NCBI GenBank assembly: GCA_947501115.1
Contig: CANMVX010000004.1
Coordinates: 1-64,000, forward strand
Direction: 5' to 3'
From: Haliscomenobacteraceae bacterium
Lineage (GTDB): Bacteria; Bacteroidota; Bacteroidia; Chitinophagales; Saprospiraceae
Length of the DNA: 64,000 nucleotides
The notes beneath the pieces were generated by a model. That model was given only the letters and a program-made list of their open reading frames with translations, had not been told where the DNA came from and did no database searches. The position numbers were made by a program, and so were the translations under genes. Of this stretch, positions 8,577 through 16,191 are shown piece after piece (positions within the stretch are counted from its first letter, which is position 1; every line of letters starts with the position of its first letter).

Positions 8577-9758
8577 TTAGGCTGGAAAAACCTCAATGAC
8601 CATGGCAGAGGCACCTCCTCCTCCGTTACAAATGGCAGCGAGACCATAGCCACCTCCATTTTGTTGCAAGGTATGGATTAAGGTTACTAAAATACGGGAA
8701 CCAGAGGAACCTAATGGATGTCCCATAGAAACACCTCCGCCCCGAACGTTTAATTTATCGGAGGGGATAGAAAAAGTTTTGGCAAAAACCATGGGAACGA
8801 TGGCAAAAGCTTCATTTACCTCGACAAAAGAAATATCCTCCCAGGTTAATCCTGCCTTATTTAGCGCAAGCGGGGCTGCTTTAACCGGAGCAATGGTAAA
8901 CCATTCAGGCGCCACTTCGGCATCGGCGAAAGAAACAATTCTACCTATGGGTTTAATACCTGATTTTTCACCTGCTTCTTTTGAACCGAGTAATAAGGCA
9001 GAAGCACCGTCGTTTAAGGTACTTGCATTGGCTGCAGTTATAGTTCCTGTGGGAGAAAAGGCAGGTTTAAGGGAAGGGATTTTAGAGAAATCTACCTTTT
9101 TGAATTCCTCATCTTCCTTAATCACTAGATCACCTCCTTTTCTTTGAGGAATGGTAATGGGTACAATTTCGGCATTAAAATAACCATTTTCTGTGGCTAA
9201 TGCTGTTCTTTTATATGACTCAATGGCAAAATTGTCTTGTTCTTCCCTTGAAAAATGATATTTTTCTGCGGTCGCATCACCGCAATTACCCATGGCAGCG
9301 CCATTGTAGGCATCCGTTAAACCGTCTTTTGTTAAACCATCCAAAACTTCAGCATTTCCATATTTATTTCCCCATCGAAGGGACGGTAGATAATGAGGTA
9401 CATTACTCATACTTTCCATTCCGCCGGCAATCACCCAATCGTTTACACCTGCTTGAATAGACATGGCTGCTAATTGGGTTGCTTTCATTCCAGAAGCACA
9501 CACCTTATTAATGGTAGTACAAATAACGTTTTCGCTGAGTCCGGCACCTAGAGCTGCTTGTCTGGCGGGCGCTTGACCTAAATTTGCAGCGATTACATTT
9601 CCCATGTAAATTTCCTGAATTTCCTCTTTAGCAGGACCTTGCTCTGAAAATAATCCGTCGATGGCTTTTGATCCAAGGGCAGTAGCAGAAAGGCTTGATA
9701 ATGTTCCGCCAAAGCTTCCAATGGGTGTTCTTTTTGCACCATAAATAAATGCTTCCAT
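8577..9758 (-). CDS. Acetyl-CoA C-acetyltransferase (thiolase)
   Basis: A thiolase that condenses or cleaves acetoacetyl-CoA and related 3-ketoacyl-CoAs. The chosen ATG at 9758 gives 393 residues beginning MEAFIYGAKRTPIGSFGG, the normal family start; the ORF track's 16 extra residues are unlikely. The active-site Cys is in NKVCASGMK, the His in GGGVSMGHPLGSSG and the second Cys in AICNGGGGAS. It is probably cytoplasmic. The gene is divergent from tRNA-fMet, about 80 bases away. The exact chain-length preference cannot be read from the sequence. Confidence 0.93.
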   Translation of the reverse strand: MEAFIYGAKRTPIGSFGGTLSSLSATALGSKAIDGLFSEQGPAKEEIQEIYMGNVIAANLGQAPARQAALGAGLSENVICTTINKVCASGMKATQLAAMSIQAGVNDWVIAGGMESMSNVPHYLPSLRWGNKYGNAEVLDGLTKDGLTDAYNGAAMGNCGDATAEKYHFSREEQDNFAIESYKRTALATENGYFNAEIVPITIPQRKGGDLVIKEDEEFKKVDFSKIPSLKPAFSPTGTITAANASTLNDGASALLLGSKEAGEKSGIKPIGRIVSFADAEVAPEWFTIAPVKAAPLALNKAGLTWEDISFVEVNEAFAIVPMVFAKTFSIPSDKLNVRGGGVSMGHPLGSSGSRILVTLIHTLQQNGGGYGLAAICNGGGGASAMVIEVFPA

Positions 9759-9797
9759 TCTCTTTTTATTAATTAAATAATCTTTTTTGTAAAATAG

Positions 9798-9829
9798 TTG
9801 ACCCAATGTTAAAAAAAGGTGTATATTTG
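9798..9829 (+). promoter_or_regulatory. Promoter of tRNA-fMet
   Basis: TTG (9798-9800, within TTGAC) and TATATTTG (9822-9829) are 21 bases apart, close to the Bacteroidota -33/-7 consensus, with the predicted transcription start a few bases before the mature tRNA 5' end at 9841. Confidence 0.7.
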
Positions 9830-9840
9830 CAGAACGAAAT

Positions 9841-9913
<73 letters not shown>

Positions 9914-9920
9914 CAAAAAT

Positions 9921-9950
9921 AAAAGGGAATCATTCATGGTTCCCTTTTTT
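9921..9950 (+). terminator. Intrinsic terminator of tRNA-fMet
   Basis: AAAAGGGAA pairs with TTCCCTTTT around a 10-base loop, followed by T-rich sequence. This sequence lies inside the 36-bp direct repeat that recurs at 11576-11611. Confidence 0.8.
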
Positions 9951-9957
9951 ATTTTAT
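9922..9957 (+). repeat. 36-bp direct repeat, copy 1 (tRNA side)
   Basis: The block from AAAGGGAATCATTCAT to TCCCTTTTTTATTTTAT is identical to 11576-11611 except for one base (G here, A there). The two copies bound a segment of about 1.6 kb holding gene fragments and a toxin-antitoxin pair. They could be recombination/att scars or two copies of the same terminator. Confidence 0.8.
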
Positions 9958-10027
9958 GGTCATCATTGGTTAAAATAATTGTAATCACCAAAATTGACAA
10001 AGAACCTCATATTCCCGCAATAGGTAG

Positions 10028-10427
10028 CACAATGGCGACCGGATTATCCACTATTTATATAAATCACCTACAGGTGGTGAAAAGCTAAGAACAATTGATT
10101 CTCAAATAATCTATCGAATTAATTATCCTTCTTATTTGAACTCTCTTGATATTGTGAATTTTATCTGAATTATCAAAAAGGATCCTTAATGCAGATGAAG
10201 GAAGTTTCGATAATAAAGGGAATATTATTGGACAATGCTATTCTAACGGTAGAGAAAGCAAAGATGCAAAAACAGTATTTGACCGACACAATTTGCGCAA
10301 GAATTTTAAACAAATACACCCTTATTTAGATTCTCTCCATACATTTTGTGCTAAAAATAATATTGATTTGTACTTCATAGCAATGCCATACTCACACGAT
10401 TACCGAACATACACAAGTGAGGCATAA
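10028..10427 (+). pseudogene. Frameshifted C-terminal fragment of an unknown gene, possibly SGNH-like
   Basis: Two adjoining frames read as one protein-like sequence. The first (10028-10168) contains YKSPTGGEKLRTIDSQI and stops at TGA after DIVNFI. The second frame is open from 10158, reading LSELSKRILNADEG and continuing to FCAKNNIDLYFIAMPY and TAA at 10427. One indel near 10160 joins them. No start is present, so the 5' part is missing. The ending resembles the strand before the active site in SGNH-hydrolase-like proteins, but family assignment is a guess. The rest of 9958-10498 shows no intact gene; an alternative frame at 9965-10087 (GSTMATGLSTIYIN) vaguely resembles a PAAR tip motif and was not accepted. 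Confidence 0.55.
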
Positions 10428-10498
10428 CGTTTTGCAAGCAGGCGTTTAGCTCACTTTTCTTAAAATAAACCTTAATCTTTAAAAACGAATTGTTATTT

Positions 10499-10831
10499 CT
10501 AAATAAGATTTGGGCTGGCACTTACTTGCTGATATGCAGCGCTTCCTTCAATGGGTTTGATATTATTGAATTCTTGGTCTTTTTGATTTTGCTCTTCTTC
10601 CAGATCATAATCATCTTGAAGACCTAACCAAAATTTGGCGCTTGTTCCGAAATATTTGCTGAATCGTATCGCAGTATCAGCAGTGATTCTCCGATTACCC
10701 TTTATAATTTCAGAAATGCGGGTTTGAGGGAGAAAAGTTTCCTTTGCCAAACGATAGGCAGAAATCTCCATAGGTATTAAGAATTCCTCAAGTAGGATTT
10801 CTCCCGGGTGAATATTTTTTAACTTTTCCAT
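10499..10831 (-). CDS. higA: HigA-family antitoxin (XRE helix-turn-helix)
   Basis: A DNA-binding antitoxin that neutralizes the adjacent HigB and probably represses the operon. From the ATG at 10831 the protein has 110 residues, starting MEKLKNIHPGEILLEEF, the standard HigA opening, followed by a Cro/C1-type HTH (ISAYRLAKETFLPQTRISEI) and FGTSAKFWLGLQ. The ORF track's start is a TTG inside the higB stop region and is less likely. The start codon lies 10 bases after the end of higB, the normal toxin-first order of higBA. The pair sits in the scrap region behind tRNA-fMet, suggesting lateral arrival. Confidence 0.92.
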   Translation of the reverse strand: MEKLKNIHPGEILLEEFLIPMEISAYRLAKETFLPQTRISEIIKGNRRITADTAIRFSKYFGTSAKFWLGLQDDYDLEEEQNQKDQEFNNIKPIEGSAAYQQVSASPNLI

Positions 10832-10841
10832 AGCTGTTTTA

Positions 10842-11123
10842 TTAATGATAATCCACAATACTTATTTCATAAGCATCATTATTGATCCATTTGAAGATGA
10901 TTCGCCATTGATTGTTAATCCGAATACTATAGTATTCTTGCAAAGCACCTTTTAACTTCTCAAGGTTGTTAGCGGGCGGAATGCGAAGATCATTAACATC
11001 CAGAGCGTTATTGATTATCCTTAATTTTCGACGCGCAACATCTTGAATCTCGTTTGGCAATTTTTTCGACCGAATACCATTCCAAATTTTCTCTGATTCT
11101 TTATCGCCAAAACTCTTGATCAT
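10842..11123 (-). CDS. higB: HigB-family toxin (RelE-like mRNA interferase)
   Basis: A 93-residue toxin of the HigB/RelE fold, expected to cut mRNA on the ribosome when free of HigA. It matches the family from end to end: MIKSFGDKESEKIWNG, ARRKLRIINNALDVNDLRIPP, NLEKLKGA, YSIRINNQWRIIFKW and the terminal ISIVDYH. Length and order are typical, and the reading frame is intact, so the module could be functional. A 13-base palindrome just upstream is a candidate HigA operator. Confidence 0.93.
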   Translation of the reverse strand: MIKSFGDKESEKIWNGIRSKKLPNEIQDVARRKLRIINNALDVNDLRIPPANNLEKLKGALQEYYSIRINNQWRIIFKWINNDAYEISIVDYH

Positions 11124-11135
11124 TAGTTCTGATTT

Positions 11136-11148
11136 ACGTTACTAACGT
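11136..11148. promoter_or_regulatory. Candidate HigA operator palindrome
   Basis: ACGTTA-C-TAACGT is a perfect inverted repeat with a single central base, 12 bases before the higB ATG. HigA-type antitoxins autoregulate through such short palindromes over their promoter. The assignment rests on position and symmetry only. Confidence 0.55.
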
Positions 11149-11195
11149 CAAAAGTAAGTATTTATTTTTTCTTAGGCAAGTTTTTTCGCTAATAA

Positions 11196-11339
11196 AATGT
11201 TTATATTCTTCCAGCATTTTGGGTGCTACCCGAAGTGCTGGACTTTTACCACAAAACTGTCTTTGGAACAATGGCATTCGTTATTTATGCTATAGGTGTA
11301 TTCGCTTGTAAATTAAATGGATATTTTTGGAAATGGTGA
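11196..11339 (+). pseudogene. Gene remnant, hydrophobic C-terminal fragment
   Basis: An open frame without a start encodes a membrane-like tail: VLPEVLDFYHKTVFG, then MAFVIYAIGVFACKLNGYFW, ending at TGA. It is too short for a gene and begins right after an in-frame TAA, so it is either a broken C-terminus or chance. Its neighbours on both sides are fragments as well, which favours a remnant. The source family was not recognised. Confidence 0.35.
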
Positions 11340-11343
11340 ATAG

Positions 11344-11498
11344 AAAGGAAAATATCAGAGTCAAAAAGAAACTTCGAGGTTTTAGGCAGCTTTGACCCTA
11401 ATAAAATTAATGTTACAGAAACACATTTTCTTGATGGGTTTCATTTAAAGGAATTTGCAATTAACAAAATCTTCGCTTATTCTAGCTCTTCCAAATAA
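11344..11498 (+). pseudogene. Gene remnant, SGNH-hydrolase-like C-terminus
   Basis: The open frame reads FEVLGSFDPNKINVTETHF, LDGFHLKEFAINKIF and then TAA. A D-G-x-H followed by a helix ending in KIF is typical of the last block of SGNH/GDSL-like proteins, where this Asp-His pair is catalytic. No start is present. It may be the missing end of the fragment at 10028-10427, in which case the higBA pair separates the two halves; sequence divergence or a second source gene is equally possible. On the opposite strand 11482-11570 also reads as a short protein-like tail (ending NPDEFNFIWKS). No intact gene is seen between 11124 and 11663. Confidence 0.45.
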
Positions 11499-11575
11499 AA
11501 TTAAACTCATCAGGATTCAAATTAATCTCCTTTAGGATATAGGACGCACCGCTTTTATTTAGGCTGAAAGGTTTG

Positions 11576-11611
11576 AAAGGGAATCATTCATAGTTCCCTT
11601 TTTTATTTTAT
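11576..11611 (+). repeat. 36-bp direct repeat, copy 2 (island end)
   Basis: This is identical to 9922-9957 except for one base. It retains the GGGAA/TTCCC stem and the T-run on the plus strand, so it can also act as a terminator for plus-strand transcripts leaving the remnant genes. It marks the right edge of the segment between tRNA-fMet and the PAS-AraC gene. Confidence 0.8.
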
Positions 11612-11663
11612 ACAAATTGCTTTTCAATGATATATTCCTTTAAAAAGCAAATATTCCAATCTG

Positions 11664-12416
11664 TTAATCCTTGCTTTGCTTAAGGAATTCTTTAGGTGTG
11701 GTTTGGGTGAATTCCCGGAATACCTTATGAAAGGTAGATTTATTTTTGAATCCACATTGTTGCGCCATCTCAAATAGGTTGGCTCCCTTGTTTTGAGGGT
11801 CTGTTATCACTTCTTTTAATTTGTCAATTCTAAACTGATTGATATAATGTTTAAAATTATTGCCAAATTGGTTATTCACCACCTGGGAAAGGTATTTAGT
11901 ATTGCTTTTGAGACCGACGGCGACTAGTTTTATATCTAAATCAGGATCCAGGAATAAATTTTTACTGATAATTAAAGTGTTTAATCGTCTGAAAAGGGTT
12001 ACCTCATCCATTGGTTCTAAGCTGCTTGCTTTATATTTTTTTTGAATCTGAAGCATGCTATATTCACTTTCAGGTGATTTATTACTTTCATCTATTTCAA
12101 AAGCAATATAGTTTGTAAGCATTTTTTTATCGTTAAAAACGGGGTGAATAGCTAAATGACAGGAATAAGCTTCACCCGATTTTCGATAGTTTAAAATTTG
12201 GGTTTCAACAGGTAATTGTTTTTTTAACGACTTACTTATTAATTCAATGGTTTCTTTCGACGTATTTTTCCCCTGTAAAATACTACCGGGTTTTTTGCCG
12301 AGCACTTCGAATAATGAATACCCTGAAATAGCAAGAAAGGCATCATTTACCCAGATAATACTTTTCTTTTCGTCGGTAAGAATTACCGCTACTTCAGTAG
12401 ATTTGTTTTCAGTCAT
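11664..12416 (-). CDS. PAS domain-AraC family transcriptional regulator
   Basis: A 250-residue regulator. Residues about 5-110 form a PAS domain (WVNDAFLAISGYSLFEVLGK, NYRKSGEAYSCHLAIHPVF) and about 150-245 an AraC-type double helix-turn-helix (NNFKHYINQFRIDKLKEV, ANLFEMAQQCGFKNKSTFHK VFREF). The PAS loop GKKPGSILQGKNT resembles the LOV motif GRNCRFLQG but lacks the cysteine that forms the flavin adduct, so a light sensor of the usual kind is unlikely. The ligand is unknown. It is divergent from the large helicase-like gene, with a pair of direct repeats between them that may be its binding sites. Confidence 0.85.
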   Translation of the reverse strand: MTENKSTEVAVILTDEKKSIIWVNDAFLAISGYSLFEVLGKKPGSILQGKNTSKETIELISKSLKKQLPVETQILNYRKSGEAYSCHLAIHPVFNDKKMLTNYIAFEIDESNKSPESEYSMLQIQKKYKASSLEPMDEVTLFRRLNTLIISKNLFLDPDLDIKLVAVGLKSNTKYLSQVVNNQFGNNFKHYINQFRIDKLKEVITDPQNKGANLFEMAQQCGFKNKSTFHKVFREFTQTTPKEFLKQSKD

Positions 12417-12448
12417 AATATTTTCGTAAGGAAGAATGAAACATTATT

Positions 12449-12489
12449 TTTTTTAAACGGTTCATTCACTAAATGTTTTTTAAACGGTT
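12449..12489. promoter_or_regulatory. Direct repeat TTTTTTAAACGGTT x2, candidate AraC-type operator
   Basis: The 14-base word occurs at 12449-12462 and 12476-12489, 27 bases start to start, in the divergent intergenic region between the PAS-AraC regulator and the helicase-like gene. AraC-family proteins usually bind paired direct repeats, so this is a plausible autoregulatory and target site. Confidence 0.5.
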
Positions 12490-12507
12490 TCGATATCTAT
12501 ATTTTAT

Positions 12508-12515
12508 TATATTTG
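12508..12515 (+). promoter_or_regulatory. -7 promoter element upstream of the helicase-like gene
   Basis: TATATTTG fits TAnnTTTG exactly and lies about 95 bases before the ATG at 12611, just downstream of the direct repeats. No good -33 TTG is seen, which would suit an activator-dependent promoter. Confidence 0.4.
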
Positions 12516-12610
12516 TAAACAAATTAATGTATTACCTTTTAAAATTAAGTAGTTCATTTTTAACGTAAACGTGCAATTATATCAAATAGTTCGTTTCAGG
12601 TTTGGGCAGT

Positions 12611-15600
12611 ATGGGAAATGAAAGGTTAAGAACAAACGAAAAAGCTTTAGATATTTTAGCACTTTCAAAAGATATAGATTTTTTGAGGTGGGTTGCTGAC
12701 TCCGGACATTTAATTGCGCCGTCCAATCTGGTTTTTAATACGCTCTCTCCCGCGCTGACCTGGGAGATTTTTCATAAGCAAAAATTGTTTTACTCAAGAT
12801 TTGGAACGCCTTCCCTTAAAGTCGGATACCCCTTATTAATTTCAATGCAGGGAAACGAGGTTAAAGCTATACCTTTTTTTATATGGGATATTTCATTGAC
12901 GCCCGTTGATAAGGTGGGGGTAAAGTGGATGTTTTACCGGAATGTTTCCTTGTTGCCTGTAGTAAATCCAGTAATTTTAGCCCTTCCTTCCTTCGATAAA
13001 TTAAAAGCGGTGATTTCGCCATTTTTAAATAAAAATGGAATAGATCTCGATGATTTTAGAGCTATAAATCAATCTGTTGATCCTCTATTTAATAGTAATG
13101 ATGTTATTGTTCCTTTGTCTGGCGCAGATAAGGTAGAGATCAGGAAAAATGAATACAAAATTTTAAATTCGGTTCAATTAATGGTTCTTAAATCACAATT
13201 TGAACAAAAAGAAGAGCCACTTTATTTTGCTAAAAACCAAAGTGTTACCTTGCCAGGACATTCTTTTGGTTTGCAAGTTTTACTGCCTGAACAGGCCACA
13301 GCATATCAAAAGACCCTGGAAAATACGCATACTATTATTGAAGGAACAGCAGGAACAGGGAAGAAATTTTTACTTTTTAATATGGTTTCTAATGCCTTAT
13401 CGAATGGTAGATCTTGCCTTATTATTTCAGAAAATAATGGATTTTTTACATCCATGGACCATTTTTTTTCTTCAAATAATTTGGAAAATCTGGTTTTATC
13501 ACAACATGAGGGCGAACATTTAAGACAACTCATAAAAAGACTAACTTTTATTATTCAGCAGGAAAAAAATTCTCCCGTGTTTGCCGGAGATAACTTTAAA
13601 GAAATTTTGGCTTCCTGCCAAAGGCTTTTCACAAAGTTATCTATGGCTTATGGTGCGTCCAGAAAAAAAATATTTGACCAGCTGGATTGGACAGAGGTTG
13701 TTACCCTTTTTTTACAAAGCGTTAGTAGGGATGAAATTAAATTAGTTAATATTAGAATCCCTACGGATAATTTTAATTTTATACCCTCGGAATTTTATTC
13801 CTTATTGTCAGAAATTGAACCATTACAAAAAAGATTTGAAGCGATTAATACGCTCCAACATCCTTTAAATGTTTTAAATACCAGCCTTATAGACCTTTCT
13901 GATTTTGAAGAAGGAGCAGACCAGTTTAATTTACTTCTAAATGAAGAAAGGAATAACTTTCGATTTATTCTTGTTGAATATTCAAATGGTCTGGCACAGT
14001 ATTCAGATTCCTTAAATATTCGCTTGTTTAATGAAATTCAATTGATTTTAGAGCTTATAGAGGAGTTGAAAAATAAATTTGATGGATGTTTTGATCTATA
14101 CGGTAATGATTTTATTTACACGAAAAGTTTTTCTCTCCTTTTATACAGTAAAGTGGCCGGTCGGGGAAAAAAAATTGTAGAAGCGCGCGAAGAGCTAAAT
14201 GTTTTATTTCAACAGTTAAGTAATAAAATTCAAAACCAGAATATCTGGATTTTTCCTGAAATACCTCAGGATTTTGGTGTTTCCCATTTAGGAGATTGGA
14301 TGGTGTACATCGACGCATTGAAGGAAAGTGCCGTAGAATGGCAGTCCCGGCTTCCAGATTATGTGAATGAGGAAGTCCTTCGTGCCTCCAGTACCAATAT
14401 AAATTCTTTTGGGAATACGAAGGATTTATTTGTCGAACTTGAATCCTTAATGGATGAAGCTATTCAGCGTTTTAATGCTAAGTCATTCTTTCTCGAAAAA
14501 TTAGAACATCATTCCCTTACCTTAGTAGCCCGTCAAAAATGGCTGGAATCTCTGGTTAATAATTTGGATTTGATTCTTATAAATTTTCGTGACTTTCCCG
14601 TCTTTTATCAATGGCAGTTAAGTTGGAAAAATCTTTCTAAAGGAGCAAAAACAATTATTCAATCTTTTTCGACAGTTAACCCGGAAGATTGGTTAATGAC
14701 CTTCAAAAATTGGTACTTACACCAGGTCTTGTTGCGACACTACCATCACCAACTTCCCGATTCATCCCTGCCCCTGGAGACTTTTGAGGCCGATTGGGAG
14801 CTATTTCATAGCATGTTACCCCGGCAGATACAATCTCTTTGGTTTCAAAAAAGGAAAGAACGTATTAAACAGTTAAGAAAAGAAGATAAACATACCATAC
14901 AAAAAATTATTAAATGGTTTGAAAAAGAATCATTGAATGAAGTAGATTATTTATTGTTCTTAAAGGACATTAATCCTTTGTTAACAGACTGTTTTCCAGT
15001 GGTATGTATGACAGTTAATCAGCTAAATGAGCTATTTGAAGATAATCCATCTCTTCATTTTGACCATATTTTTTGGGGCGATGCATCATATCCATCTCCC
15101 GCCATTTTATCGAAATTTCAATCGCTGGCCCCTCGGGTGACTTATTTTTATAACCCTTCATTTCCTAATGAATATATTGATAATGAGCTAAAACAGAGGT
15201 ATCCAGTTTCTCTACTATCCAAAATTCATTGCTTTTATCCGGGAAATCCATGGCAACAGTGGCAGGGAGGTCACCCTACTATTCATGCAATTAAAGATGC
15301 GAATGTTCATTTTCATAGAATTAATGGTGTCCTTCAGCCGAATGGGATAAATGAGGAAGAAGCCACTTTTCTCATCGATGAGCTATCAAAAATTCGCTAC
15401 TCAACGCCTGAAAATATACCAACCATAGGGGTTGTTTGTATGACGGAAACCCAACGGAATTTTATTTCTACACTTATTTTTAAGATTCAACACCAGGAAT
15501 CAACGCTGAATAATCATTTTACTCATCTGGTAAAATATGGTTTGGAAATTCTAACGCCAGATGATATTCAATCTAAACATTTTCATTCGGTGTACCTTTT

Positions 15601-16186
15601 AACCACCTACCATGATGTAAATGAGTATGTAAACGAGGGTTGTTTTACCCCTACTGATGTGGAATTAATAGCGCAGTTACCTTTGGATAATCTGACGGTC
15701 ATAACTTCCTTTAGTAGAGCACAAATGGTGGAATTGGAAAATAAAGATGATTTATTTATTCCTTACTTAAAATTATTAGAAGCCATAAGTGTTAGAGATA
15801 TCTATTCTTTGGATTATGAGTTTCAAAAATTTAAACCCGAAGTAGAAGAATCGTTTAAAGCGCATTATCCTTCATTTTGGTCGGTATTGTCGTTGAAGCT
15901 CGAGGATAAATTGCCAACCCATGATATTCAGAAAAACATCTTTTTCAATCAGGACTTTTTTCCATTTTTTATAAAGAGAAAAATGGCTCAGTCCAATTAT
16001 ATATTTTTTCTGTTAGATGGATTTCATGCTAATGAAAGCCACACTGACTTTATTTGGGAAGTAAGACAAACGAATAAATTAAAAAAGTATAATATTGAAT
16101 TATTACCTGTCTGGACCGTAAATTGGTGGAAAAATAATAGCTTAGAAATCAAAAGGTTACTTTCAAATATCAACGATCTGGACTAA
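12611..16186 (+). CDS. Large SF1 helicase/REase-like protein with degraded ATPase motifs
   Basis: About 1191 residues from the ATG at 12611 (the ORF track starts 9 bases earlier at TTG). Its layout follows the SF1 helicases that carry a C-terminal Vsr-like nuclease domain (MTES_1575 type): an N-terminal part with PSLKVGYPLLI, a P-loop region at about 245 (EGTAGTGKKFLLFNMVSNAL), a long helical insert, a motif II region near 830 (FDHIFWGDASYPSPAIL), a motif VI-like stretch (NLTVITSFSRAQMVEL) and a C-terminal LLDGFHANESHTDF ... VWTVNWW. The Walker A S/T is Lys, DEAS has become GDAS, and the motif III Gln and TRAR arginines are not evident. It is probably not an ordinary ATP-driven helicase. Relatives occur in defence loci; that role is inference. 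Confidence 0.65.
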   Translation: MGNERLRTNEKALDILALSKDIDFLRWVADSGHLIAPSNLVFNTLSPALTWEIFHKQKLFYSRFGTPSLKVGYPLLISMQGNEVKAIPFFIWDISLTPVDKVGVKWMFYRNVSLLPVVNPVILALPSFDKLKAVISPFLNKNGIDLDDFRAINQSVDPLFNSNDVIVPLSGADKVEIRKNEYKILNSVQLMVLKSQFEQKEEPLYFAKNQSVTLPGHSFGLQVLLPEQATAYQKTLENTHTIIEGTAGTGKKFLLFNMVSNALSNGRSCLIISENNGFFTSMDHFFSSNNLENLVLSQHEGEHLRQLIKRLTFIIQQEKNSPVFAGDNFKEILASCQRLFTKLSMAYGASRKKIFDQLDWTEVVTLFLQSVSRDEIKLVNIRIPTDNFNFIPSEFYSLLSEIEPLQKRFEAINTLQHPLNVLNTSLIDLSDFEEGADQFNLLLNEERNNFRFILVEYSNGLAQYSDSLNIRLFNEIQLILELIEELKNKFDGCFDLYGNDFIYTKSFSLLLYSKVAGRGKKIVEAREELNVLFQQLSNKIQNQNIWIFPEIPQDFGVSHLGDWMVYIDALKESAVEWQSRLPDYVNEEVLRASSTNINSFGNTKDLFVELESLMDEAIQRFNAKSFFLEKLEHHSLTLVARQKWLESLVNNLDLILINFRDFPVFYQWQLSWKNLSKGAKTIIQSFSTVNPEDWLMTFKNWYLHQVLLRHYHHQLPDSSLPLETFEADWELFHSMLPRQIQSLWFQKRKERIKQLRKEDKHTIQKIIKWFEKESLNEVDYLLFLKDINPLLTDCFPVVCMTVNQLNELFEDNPSLHFDHIFWGDASYPSPAILSKFQSLAPRVTYFYNPSFPNEYIDNELKQRYPVSLLSKIHCFYPGNPWQQWQGGHPTIHAIKDANVHFHRINGVLQPNGINEEEATFLIDELSKIRYSTPENIPTIGVVCMTETQRNFISTLIFKIQHQESTLNNHFTHLVKYGLEILTPDDIQSKHFHSVYLLTTYHDVNEYVNEGCFTPTDVELIAQLPLDNLTVITSFSRAQMVELENKDDLFIPYLKLLEAISVRDIYSLDYEFQKFKPEVEESFKAHYPSFWSVLSLKLEDKLPTHDIQKNIFFNQDFFPFFIKRKMAQSNYIFFLLDGFHANESHTDFIWEVRQTNKLKKYNIELLPVWTVNWWKNNSLEIKRLLSNINDLD

Positions 16187-16191
16187 GTGGT

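Noticed and set aside
9965-10087. PAAR-like reading (GSTMATGLSTIYIN) behind tRNA-fMet
   Set aside because: It is too short, has no start, and overlaps the better-supported frame of the 10028-10427 remnant.
11664-12416. PAS domain as a LOV photoreceptor
   Set aside because: The LOV motif cysteine is missing, so the standard photocycle is not possible.
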